A DNA stretch of 64,000 nt, from assembly GCA_902826095.1 (NCBI GenBank), contig CADEDN010000001.1, forward strand, positions 310,001-374,000, given 5' to 3'. The position numbers and the translations under genes were made by a program. The notes under the pieces are model-generated. The model ran no database searches. It was given only the letters and a program-made list of their open reading frames with translations, and had not been told where the DNA came from. Shown here piece by piece: positions 56,877 to 64,000 of this stretch (its first letter is position 1; each line of letters starts with the position of its first letter). Source of the stretch: an uncultured Alphaproteobacteria bacterium (GTDB lineage Bacteria > Pseudomonadota > Alphaproteobacteria > Caulobacterales > Parvularculaceae).

Positions 56877-59021
56877 ATGGTCGACGTCGCCGAAGCGCTG
56901 AAGCCGATCGGTGCGCGGGTCCCCCGCTCTGTCGGCGATCTCCTCAACCGGCGGCGGGAATGGCGCCTGCTCCTTCTGGATTGGCTCGCCGCCGAACAGA
57001 TCCGCATCGGTCTTTGGGCGCCGGTCATGCTCGGCGCCGGCGCCGCGGTCTTTTTGTCGCTGAAGACCGAGCCGCCGTCCTGGGGCGCGCCGCTGGCGCT
57101 TGCGCTGGCGATCACAGCGTCCTTCGCCTTCGAGAAGGCAAGAACGCTGTTGATGGCGTTCGCTCTATTCGCCGCCGGACTTGCAGCGGCGGACTGGCGT
57201 GCGGCGATGGTCGATGCGCCGGCGCTCGCGCGTCACTTGAAGTTCGCGTCGGTCGAAGGGCGCCTTCTGTCGATCGACGAAGCGCCAAAACAGCGCAGGC
57301 TGATCATCGAAACGCACTCGATTGAGGGCGTTTCCAAGGAGGCGACGCCGGCGCGCGTGCGCGTCTCCTGGCGCGGCAAGGAGTTCGACGCAAAGCCCGG
57401 CGATCTCGTCGCCGTTCGCGCCAGTCTCTCGCCGCCGCCAGGCCCGGCGGCGCCCGGCGGTTTCGACTTTGCCCGCCAGCTCTATTTCCAGCGAATTGGC
57501 GCGGTCGGTTTTGCCGTCTCGCCGCCGATCGTTCAGCCGGAAGAGCGAAGGCCGCTATTCGCCGATGCGCGCACAGCGATTGAGAATATCCGCGTGGGGC
57601 TGTCGCGCCGGATCACCAGCGCGGCGAAAGGCGACAGCGGCGCGATTGTCGCCGCCGTCGTCACCGGCAAGCGCGAAGCGATCAGCGAGGAGGCGGAGGC
57701 CGCCTTCCGGGATTCGGGACTTGCGCATTTATTGTCGATTTCCGGCCTGCATATGGGGCTTGCGACCGGCCTCATTTTTTTCGCGGCGCGCGCGGGGCTC
57801 GCGCTTGTCGAACCGGTCGCGCTGACGCGGCCGATCAAGAAATGGGCCGCGGCGGCGGCGCTGCTTTCCGGATTTCTCTACCTGCTGATTTCCGGCGGCG
57901 CCTGGCCGGCGCAGCGCGCCTTCATCATGACCTCGATTTTCTTCATCGCCGTCATCGCCGACCGTCGCGCATTGTCGCTTCGCAATGTCGCGATCGCCGC
58001 ATTCGTCATCATCCTGATGACGCCGGAGGCCGTGCTGCACCCAGGATTTCAGATGTCGTTCGCGGCGGTGACAGCGCTCATCGCCTGGTACGAATGGTCG
58101 TCCGGGCGCGCCGATCCGGCGCGCAGTTTCGCCTGGCATGCGCGCCTTCGGCGCTATGTCGTCGGCGTCGGCGTCACCGACACGATCGCGTCGGCGGCGA
58201 CCGCGCCCTATGCGCTCTACCACTTCAATCGGACCGCGAATTTCGGACTGGCCGCCAACATCGTCTCGATCCCGCTGATGGGGTTCTGGGTGATGCCGGC
58301 GGCGATCGTCGCCATGCTGCTTATGCCGTTCGGCGCCGACGCCCCGCTCTGGCGCCTCGCCGCGAGGGGCGTCGACATCATGCTGGCGCTCGGGACCTGG
58401 ACGATGAACCTCAAAGGCGCCGTCACCGTCTTTCCGCAATGGCCGGCTTCGGCGATCCTTGTGCTGACGATCGGCGGGCTCTGGCTCTGTCTGATGTCAA
58501 AGCCGTGGCGGCTCGCCGGTTTTCTCAGCCTCCCGCTCGCGGCGGCGCTGATCGCCGCCAAACCGCATCCAGTCGTCTATTTCAGCGAAGAGGGAGACAA
58601 TGTCGGCGTTCTTGATTTGCGGGGCGAGACGCGCGCGCTCGCCTTGTTCGATCGCCGCAAGGGAAAATTCGACGCGCGCGCCTGGATGGAGGAAGCAGGC
58701 ATCGACATTGAGCGGGCGAAGGCGCTCCCGCTCTCCGACATCGCCGCCTGCGACGCGGCGGGATGCGTGACGACGATCCGCGGCGCAACGATTGCGGTCT
58801 CTGGCGACCGTCAGGGTCTGGACGACGATTGCGCGCGCGCAAGCCTTGTCCTTGCGACCTATCCGGTCGATCGGGCCGAGCGCGATCTTTGCGCGGCCGC
58901 CCTCATCAATCGCCGAGACGCCTGGGAAAACGGCGCGCACGCTGTCTATGTCGAGGATGGCGAAATCCGCATCGAGACCGTCGCCGAAAGGCGCGGGAAG
59001 AGGCGCTGGACCGGCGATTGA
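56877..59021 (+). CDS. comEC: ComEC/Rec2 family membrane protein
   Basis: The 714-residue protein has an N-terminal DUF4131 region with helices and an OB-like domain (EGRLLSIDEAPKQRRLIIET), then the Competence domain with HLLSISGLHMGLATGLIFF and several further helices. The C-terminal soluble part (VVYFSEEGDNVGVLDLRG) is a degraded-looking metallo-beta-lactamase-like remnant and lacks a clear HxHxDH motif. In naturally competent bacteria ComEC is the channel for single-stranded DNA. The ATG at 56877 is chosen; the frame is open to 56817 inside gltX upstream DNA. Other competence genes are not in the window. Confidence 0.9.
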   Translation: MVDVAEALKPIGARVPRSVGDLLNRRREWRLLLLDWLAAEQIRIGLWAPVMLGAGAAVFLSLKTEPPSWGAPLALALAITASFAFEKARTLLMAFALFAAGLAAADWRAAMVDAPALARHLKFASVEGRLLSIDEAPKQRRLIIETHSIEGVSKEATPARVRVSWRGKEFDAKPGDLVAVRASLSPPPGPAAPGGFDFARQLYFQRIGAVGFAVSPPIVQPEERRPLFADARTAIENIRVGLSRRITSAAKGDSGAIVAAVVTGKREAISEEAEAAFRDSGLAHLLSISGLHMGLATGLIFFAARAGLALVEPVALTRPIKKWAAAAALLSGFLYLLISGGAWPAQRAFIMTSIFFIAVIADRRALSLRNVAIAAFVIILMTPEAVLHPGFQMSFAAVTALIAWYEWSSGRADPARSFAWHARLRRYVVGVGVTDTIASAATAPYALYHFNRTANFGLAANIVSIPLMGFWVMPAAIVAMLLMPFGADAPLWRLAARGVDIMLALGTWTMNLKGAVTVFPQWPASAILVLTIGGLWLCLMSKPWRLAGFLSLPLAAALIAAKPHPVVYFSEEGDNVGVLDLRGETRALALFDRRKGKFDARAWMEEAGIDIERAKALPLSDIAACDAAGCVTTIRGATIAVSGDRQGLDDDCARASLVLATYPVDRAERDLCAAALINRRDAWENGAHAVYVEDGEIRIETVAERRGKRRWTGD

Positions 59022-59025
59022 CGGC

Positions 59026-59733
59026 TCAATATTTCCGCATCAGCCCGACAAGCCGGCCCTGAATCGACACGCGGTCGGCGCCGTAGATGCGCGTTTCAAA
59101 AGCGGGGTTCGCCGCTTCGAGCGCGATTGAGGCGCCTTTCTTCCGGAGGCGCTTCAAGGTCGCTTCTTCATGATCGACAAGCGCGACGACGATTTCGCCG
59201 TTCGTCGCATCGTCCGTGCGCTGAATGATCGCGTAATCGCCGTCATGGATTCCAGCGTCGATCATCGACTCGCCGGCGACTTCGAGGACGAAATGCTCGC
59301 CGCTTCGCAGCAAAGCCTCGGGCGCCGCGACGCGGTCGACCTCATGCTGGATCGCCTCGATCGGCGTGCCGGCGGCGATCCGGCCGAGAATGGGGAGATC
59401 GTTCGTCGTCGAGCCGGCGAGCGAAGGTCGCGTCGCTCTGGCGCGCCCGCGTCCGGCGAAATTCGCGGTGACGACGGACGGCGAGAATTTCGTCGCCTTG
59501 GTCTTCGCGGTCGCCGCTTCATCCGGAAGGCGAATGACTTCGAGCGCTCTCGCGCGATTGGGAAGCCGCTTCAGGAACCCGCGTTCTTCAAGCGCGGTGA
59601 TCAGTCGGTGAATGCCCGACTTCGATTTCAGATCGAGCGCCTCCTTCATCTCGTCGAATGAGGGCGAGACGCCGCTCGACATGATCCGGTCGTTGATGAA
59701 AAGCAGCAACTCGCGCTGTTTCCTGGTGAGCAT
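59026..59733 (-). CDS. lexA: SOS repressor LexA
   Basis: The 235-residue repressor starts [20 protein letters not shown] and has a winged-helix DNA-binding domain. The self-cleavage site is Ala121-Gly122 in [12 protein letters not shown]. The catalytic Ser is in [10 protein letters not shown] and the Lys in [12 protein letters not shown]. It represses genes with GTTC-N7-GTTC operators; one lies upstream of its own start. The ATG at 59733 is the family start; the frame is open to 59754. It is convergent with comEC, 4 bp apart. Confidence 0.96.
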   Translation of the reverse strand: MLTRKQRELLLFINDRIMSSGVSPSFDEMKEALDLKSKSGIHRLITALEERGFLKRLPNRARALEVIRLPDEAATAKTKATKFSPSVVTANFAGRGRARATRPSLAGSTTNDLPILGRIAAGTPIEAIQHEVDRVAAPEALLRSGEHFVLEVAGESMIDAGIHDGDYAIIQRTDDATNGEIVVALVDHEEATLKRLRKKGASIALEAANPAFETRIYGADRVSIQGRLVGLMRKY

Positions 59734-59821
59734 CGGTCGCCCTCCGTCCGTCAATTAAGGGGTTCGCCCGCCCGGCACGCGTCCTTGCGCGCCCGAAACG
59801 ACGAGAGAACAAACCATCAAC

Positions 59822-59836
59822 GTTCTAGGGATGTTC
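59822..59836 (+). promoter_or_regulatory. SOS (LexA) box upstream of lexA
   Basis: GTTCTAGGGATGTTC is a perfect GTTC-N7-GTTC. A second, imperfect site on the other strand (GAAC-N7-CAAC at about 59807-59821) abuts it. Both lie 75-100 bp upstream of the lexA start, consistent with autoregulation. Confidence 0.8.
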
Positions 59837-59889
59837 TCTTTTGCCGTCAAGCGCGCTCTTCGGCGTATCCCCCTGATTCGGAATGGCTA

Positions 59890-60687
59890 TCAGCAATTTT
59901 CCACCGGCCGCAGCAAATTGCGGGTCGCGGCGGCGATATCAGCTGAGCGCATCAGGCTTTCGCCGACCAGGAAGGCGCCCGCGCCCGATCGCGAAAGGCG
60001 CAACAGATCCTTATGGGAATTAATCCCGCTTTCGCTGACGAGAAGGCGATCCTTCGGCAGGCGCGTCGCCAGCCGTTCCGTTGTCGAAAGATCGGTGACA
60101 AAGGTTTTGAGATTGCGATTGTTGACGCCGACCATGCCAGCGCCAAGCGCGATCGCACGATCGAGTTCTTCCTCGTCATGCGTCTCGACAAGCGCGTCGA
60201 GGTCGAATGCTCGGGCCGCCTCCCACAATTCCCGCGCGAGCGCGTCGGACAAATTCGCCATGATGAGAAGGATGCAGTCGGCGCCGAGCGCGCGCGCTTC
60301 AGCGACCTGATAGGGGTCGATCATGAAATCCTTGCGGATGATCGGGAGCGACACCGCCGCGCGCGCCGCCTTGAGATGGTCGGGCGAGCCCTGAAAACTT
60401 GGGCCGTCGGTCAGAACGGAAAGGCACGCCGCGCCGCCCTCGGCATAGGCGCGCGCATGCGCGGGCGGGTCGAAATCGGCGCGGATGACGCCTTTTGAGG
60501 GGCTCGCTTTCTTGATTTCGGCGATCAGAGCGAACCCGTTCGCGCCGGCGCGGCGGAGCGCTTTTTCAAAGCCGCGCGGGCGCGGCGTCTCGCGCGCGAG
60601 CGCCTCGAGCGCGCGCAGCGGCGTTCGCGACTTTGCGGCGGCGACTTCGTCGCGCTTATACGCGATGATCTTGTCGAGGATGGTCAT
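59890..60687 (-). CDS. trpC: Indole-3-glycerol phosphate synthase TrpC
   Basis: The 265-residue TIM-barrel enzyme begins [20 protein letters not shown] and has the catalytic Lys in [22 protein letters not shown], and [18 protein letters not shown]. It converts CdRP to indole-3-glycerol phosphate in tryptophan synthesis. It overlaps trpD by 4 bp and is the last of the trpG-trpD-trpC set. Confidence 0.96.
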   Translation of the reverse strand: MTILDKIIAYKRDEVAAAKSRTPLRALEALARETPRPRGFEKALRRAGANGFALIAEIKKASPSKGVIRADFDPPAHARAYAEGGAACLSVLTDGPSFQGSPDHLKAARAAVSLPIIRKDFMIDPYQVAEARALGADCILLIMANLSDALARELWEAARAFDLDALVETHDEEELDRAIALGAGMVGVNNRNLKTFVTDLSTTERLATRLPKDRLLVSESGINSHKDLLRLSRSGAGAFLVGESLMRSADIAAATRNLLRPVENC

Positions 60688-61706
60688 CGCCGATCTTCAT
60701 TCGTGAGCGCGACGAGGTTTTCAAGCGCCGATCTCGCGCGGCCGTCGTCGATTGACGCCGCCGCCTGCCGCGCGCCCTCAATCAGGGAGGGCGCCTTGTC
60801 CGCCACAATGAGCGATGCGGCGGCGTTGAGGAGAACGATATCGCGATAGGGGCTCCGCGCGCCGTCGAGCAGGCGTCGCATCGCCGCGGCGTTGTGCGCG
60901 GGGTCGCCGCCCTTGAGATCCGCGGCGGCGGCGCGGGCAAGGCCGGCGTCTTCCGGCGAGATCGAAAAATTGCGGACGGCGCCGCGATGCGTTTCGCTGA
61001 CGAAAGAGGGTCCTGTGGTCGTCAACTCGTCAAGACCGTCGGATCCCGCGACAACCCAGGCGCGCTCAGAGCCGAGCCTTCCGAGCGCTTCGGCGAGCGG
61101 CGCGGTCAGCCGGGCGTCGTAAACGCCCATCAACTGCCGCCGCGCAAGCGCGGGGTTGGCGAGCGGTCCCAGCACATTGAAGAGGGTGCGGACGCCAAGC
61201 TTTTTCCGGACCGCGGCGACATGCGCGACGGCGCGATGATGATAGGCGGCGAACATGAAGCCGATCTTCGCCTCGCGGATGCAGCGCTCGATCGTCGCCG
61301 GGCTCGCCTCGATATTGACGCCGAGCGCCGTCAGCACGTCCGATGAGCCCGACCGCGAACTCGCCGCGCGGTTTCCGTGCTTGGCGACCGGGACGCCGCA
61401 GCCGGCGACGACGAAAGCGACCGCCGTTGAAATGTTCAGCGTTTCAGCGCCGTCGCCGCCGGTGCCGCAAGTGTCGATCGCGTCGGCGGGCGCGTTGACG
61501 CGAAGCGCTTTCCCGCGCATCGCTTCGGCGGCGGCGACAATTTCGTCAACCGTTTCGCCGCGCGCCTTCACCGCCAGAAGGAACGCGGCGATGTCGGCCT
61601 CCGCAACCATGTTTTCGAGGAGGAGGTCCATCGCCTGGCGCATTTCGGCGCGATCGAGCGGCAAGCCCGCCTCGGCCTTGGCGAGCAGCGGGACGAAACC
61701 CGTCAT
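60684..61706 (-). CDS. trpD: Anthranilate phosphoribosyltransferase TrpD
   Basis: The 340-residue enzyme has the glycine-rich [40 protein letters not shown], and [20 protein letters not shown] motifs. It joins anthranilate with PRPP. It overlaps both trpG and trpC by 4 bp, a clear operon. Confidence 0.96.
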   Translation of the reverse strand: MTGFVPLLAKAEAGLPLDRAEMRQAMDLLLENMVAEADIAAFLLAVKARGETVDEIVAAAEAMRGKALRVNAPADAIDTCGTGGDGAETLNISTAVAFVVAGCGVPVAKHGNRAASSRSGSSDVLTALGVNIEASPATIERCIREAKIGFMFAAYHHRAVAHVAAVRKKLGVRTLFNVLGPLANPALARRQLMGVYDARLTAPLAEALGRLGSERAWVVAGSDGLDELTTTGPSFVSETHRGAVRNFSISPEDAGLARAAAADLKGGDPAHNAAAMRRLLDGARSPYRDIVLLNAAASLIVADKAPSLIEGARQAAASIDDGRARSALENLVALTNEDRR

Positions 61707-62290
61707 GCGCGCGCGCTCTTCGCCATCGCAAGGAAATTGCGGATGATCGCCGCGCCATGCTCGGAGGCGATGCTCTCGGGGTGAAATTGCACGCCGGCGA
61801 TCGGCGCCGACGCGTGTTCAAGCGCCATGATCTCGCCGTCATCCGCGGACGAGGCGACGATTTTCAGCGAATTCGGCAGGCTTTTGCGTTCGGCGACGAG
61901 CGAGTGGTATCGCGTCGCCGCGAAGGGGCTCGGCAGCCCGGCGAAGAGACCGGCCTTCTCATGCTGGATCGCACTCGTCTTGCCGTGCATCTGCCGGCTG
62001 GCGCGGACGACGCGCCCGCCCATCGCTTCGGCGATCGCCTGCAGGCCGAGGCACACGCCGAAAACGGCGATGTTCCGCTCCGCCGCGAGGCGAATGATGT
62101 CGACGCAGACGCCCGCATCCTTCGGCTCGCCAGGGCCCGGCGACAGAACGATGGCTGACGCGCCGCTGTCGACCGCCGCCTCGGCGCTCAAGGCGTCGTT
62201 GCGGACGACGTCCACTCCTTCGCCAAGCCCGCCGATCAGATGGACGAGGTTCCAGGTGAAACTGTCATAATTGTCGATCAGGAGAATCAT
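61703..62290 (-). CDS. trpG: Anthranilate synthase glutamine amidotransferase component TrpG
   Basis: The 195-residue class I amidotransferase begins MILLIDNYDSFTWNLVHLIG. The nucleophile Cys is in FGVCLGLQAIAEA and the His-Glu pair in VQFHPESI. It supplies ammonia to TrpE, which is not in this window. It could also serve as PabA. First gene of the trpG-trpD-trpC operon; divergent from the polysaccharide deacetylase gene. Confidence 0.95.
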   Translation of the reverse strand: MILLIDNYDSFTWNLVHLIGGLGEGVDVVRNDALSAEAAVDSGASAIVLSPGPGEPKDAGVCVDIIRLAAERNIAVFGVCLGLQAIAEAMGGRVVRASRQMHGKTSAIQHEKAGLFAGLPSPFAATRYHSLVAERKSLPNSLKIVASSADDGEIMALEHASAPIAGVQFHPESIASEHGAAIIRNFLAMAKSARA

Positions 62291-62379
62291 TGCAGGCAGG
62301 ATGCGTCAGAGGCGGCGCGCCGCACAATAGCCGGGCGCGCCTTAAGGCGGCCTGAACGGCCGGCCGCCGGGGAGAGCGT

Positions 62380-63432
62380 TTGTTGGATGACGCGGTGCGT
62401 CAGGCGTTAATGGCGTCGCGGCCGCCGCCGCGGCGGCGTTCCGCCGCATTCGAAATATTGCCGCCGCTCGACCCGATCAGTCAGGCGCTGGAGCGGCGCG
62501 CGCCAGGACTTTTCGGCGCGCTCGTCGCCGCAGCGCTCGGGACGGCGCTAGGCGTCGCCGGCGCGCTCGTTTCGGGCCGCGGCGCCGAGGCTGACGCTGC
62601 TGCGGGACATCTGGCCAGCCTTGATCTGCGCGACGCGCCGCTGACCGCTGTCGACAATGTCGACGCCGGACGCTCTCAGCTGATCGCGGAAATCCTGACG
62701 GCTGGCGAAGCGGAGCGGTTGCAGGTCGAACATGGCGGCCCGGCGACCATCAAGCCGAAACTCATCATCATCTTCGACGACATGGGCGTCGACCGCCGCG
62801 CTTTCACCGAGGTGATGAAACTGCCGGGCCCGGTCACGCTGTCATTTCTGCCATACGGGCATGGCGTGCAGTCGCAGGTCGACGCCGCCCGCGCGCGCGG
62901 CGACGACATTCTTCTGCATCTGCCGATGGAGCCGTCGGGGAACGCCGATCCCGGCCCGAAAAGCCTGCAATCCGGCATGAGCGCCGACCGTCTCTTTGAG
63001 ACGCTCGACTGGAATCTCGGACAGTTCGACGGCTATGTCGGAGTCAACAATCACATGGGATCGAAATTCACCCGCAACGAGCAGGCGATGAAGCGCGTTC
63101 TCGCCTCGCTCGACCAGCGCGGGCTCATTTTCATCGATTCGCTGACGACGGGCGGCAGCGTCGTCTCGAAAGCGGGCGAGGCGGTCGGCGCCGAAGTGTT
63201 TGTGCGCGACGTCTTCCTCGACGCCGAACCCGGACGCGACATCGTGCGCCGGCAGCTTGCGCTCGCGGAGGAAATCGCCGCGAAGACGGGCTATGCGATC
63301 GTCATCTGCCACCCGCGCGCGGAAACGCTCGACATGATCGGCCCGTGGCTGACGACAGCGCTCGCGCGCGGCTATGAGCTTGCGACGGTCTCATCGCTCC
63401 GTGATCTGACGATCGCGGGCGCGGCGCTTTGA
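62380..63432 (+). CDS. Divergent polysaccharide deacetylase family protein (YibQ-like)
   Basis: The protein of about 350 residues has an N-terminal membrane anchor (GLFGALVAAALGTALGVAGA) after a basic, Pro-rich cytosolic start, then a divergent deacetylase domain with LIIIFDDMGVDRRA, ILLHLPMEPSG, GVNNHMGSKFT and IVICHPRAETL. These are the family's NodB-like motifs. In alphaproteobacteria such genes often lie with S41 peptidases and EnvC, but not here. The start is TTG (62380 or 62383) after GGGGAGAG. The target glycan is unknown. Confidence 0.88.
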   Translation: MLDDAVRQALMASRPPPRRRSAAFEILPPLDPISQALERRAPGLFGALVAAALGTALGVAGALVSGRGAEADAAAGHLASLDLRDAPLTAVDNVDAGRSQLIAEILTAGEAERLQVEHGGPATIKPKLIIIFDDMGVDRRAFTEVMKLPGPVTLSFLPYGHGVQSQVDAARARGDDILLHLPMEPSGNADPGPKSLQSGMSADRLFETLDWNLGQFDGYVGVNNHMGSKFTRNEQAMKRVLASLDQRGLIFIDSLTTGGSVVSKAGEAVGAEVFVRDVFLDAEPGRDIVRRQLALAEEIAAKTGYAIVICHPRAETLDMIGPWLTTALARGYELATVSSLRDLTIAGAAL

Positions 63433-63452
63433 GCGACCTTTATTGAAGCTGA

Positions 63453-64000
63453 TTACTCCGCCGCTTCCGCGCCCGGCGGGCGCTTGGCCTGGCGGCGGAC
63501 CGAGGGCTTGGCGGGGCCGGCGGCGGTCCCGTCCTTTTTCTTGTCGCGCGCGCCGGGCTTGGTGACGACGATATTGCCGCTGGAGGTCGACGGCGCCTCA
63601 AGGACGCGCGGTTCGGCCGGCAGGAAGCAGGTGACGCGCGTCCCTTCGCCGGGCGCCGATTCAAGCCGCACCCAGCCGCCATGGAGGCTGACAAGGCGCT
63701 GCACCAGCGACAGGCCTAGCCCCGCGCCCGCCGACGGGCCGCTTGATTCGAACGGATCGAACACGCGCGCCTGATCGTCCGGCGAGACGCCGCGGCCGGA
63801 ATCGGCGACATAGATACGGACGAGGCCCGGCGCGCGGTCGGCGCCGATCGTCACGGCGCCGCCGGCGCCCGTATAGGCGAAGGCGTTCGACAAAAGGTTG
63901 AACAGGATCTGCTTCAGCCGCCGCGGATCGGCCTTGATGATCCCGATGTCCTTGTCGCACTCGACCGCGAGCGTGACTTGCGTGTCTTCGGCCTTCAGCG
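63453..64000 (-). CDS. Sensor histidine kinase, C-terminal part (partial)
   Basis: The gene runs off the right edge, so only about 182 C-terminal residues are visible. They contain a HATPase_c domain: N box LKQILFNLLSNAFAYT, G1 VADSGRGVSPDD, F box VFDPFESS, and G2 GAGLGLSLVQRLV. A Lys/Arg-rich tail with Pro and Ala follows. The phosphoacceptor His and sensor region lie outside the window, so the signal cannot be inferred. Confidence 0.88.
   Translation of the reverse strand, partial: LKAEDTQVTLAVECDKDIGIIKADPRRLKQILFNLLSNAFAYTGAGGAVTIGADRAPGLVRIYVADSGRGVSPDDQARVFDPFESSGPSAGAGLGLSLVQRLVSLHGGWVRLESAPGEGTRVTCFLPAEPRVLEAPSTSSGNIVVTKPGARDKKKDGTAAGPAKPSVRRQAKRPPGAEAAE

Overview
The window is chromosomal DNA of a GC-rich alphaproteobacterium. 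The evidence is the gene order and the regulatory sites: a ppx/rlmE/guaB/rsmB/guaA run, ftsZ-lpxC-bamD-recN-ligA, gltA-gltX-comEC-lexA next to trpG-trpD-trpC, a CtrA-type box directly upstream of ftsZ, and SOS boxes of the alphaproteobacterial GTTC-N7-GTTC type at lexA and a UvrD-type helicase. The set best fits the Parvularculales/Caulobacterales/Hyphomonadaceae side of the class, but that placement is inference. I see no rRNA, tRNA, CRISPR array, prophage or insertion sequence. Both ends cut a gene (lptG on the left, a sensor kinase on the right).

Layout. 1-4.4 kb: lptF/lptG (LPS export) divergent from pepA-paiB-like-holC. 4.4-6.4 kb: a secreted M36 metalloprotease. 6.7-9.8 kb: a phage-shock-protein locus, with pspF divergent from a sigma54-type promoter that drives a 43-codon gene, pspA, pspB, pspC and a further small gene. 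9.9-20.3 kb: housekeeping genes (ppx/gppA, lysM and yidB-like envelope proteins, rlmE, guaB, rsmB, guaA) with several repeat elements between or inside them. 20.4-25.5 kb: an accessory stretch (SDR reductase, HTH-VOC fusion, 2OG oxygenase, FkbM methyltransferase, DUF2855 protein, GST). 25.6-28.3 kb: Mla-type lipid transport ABC genes and alr. 28.7-40.7 kb: ftsZ, lpxC, bamD, recN, then a five-gene cassette (nitronate monooxygenase-like, Lgt-like, Tes-like radical SAM, two paralogous small membrane proteins), ligA and a methyltransferase. 40.7-46.5 kb: a minus-strand operon of a uvrD-like helicase, a small protein overlapping a nucleotidyltransferase, prmA and pepP. 46.7-53.9 kb: yegP-like, a GT-C-like membrane protein, two secreted proteins of unknown role, panD and an M28 peptidase. 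53.9-64 kb: gltA, gltX, comEC, lexA, trpCDG, a divergent polysaccharide deacetylase and a sensor kinase.

The most interesting points are: (1) the cassette between recN and ligA that pairs an Lgt-like integral membrane protein with a radical SAM enzyme resembling tetraether synthase Tes, a possible lipid-modification system; (2) an in-frame 108-bp palindromic repeat pair translated inside rsmB; (3) a telomere-like GGGATTA heptamer array bounded by a 17-bp inverted repeat after guaB; (4) a nucleotidyltransferase/partner gene pair with a long out-of-frame overlap; (5) a small unannotated membrane peptide gene leading the psp operon.
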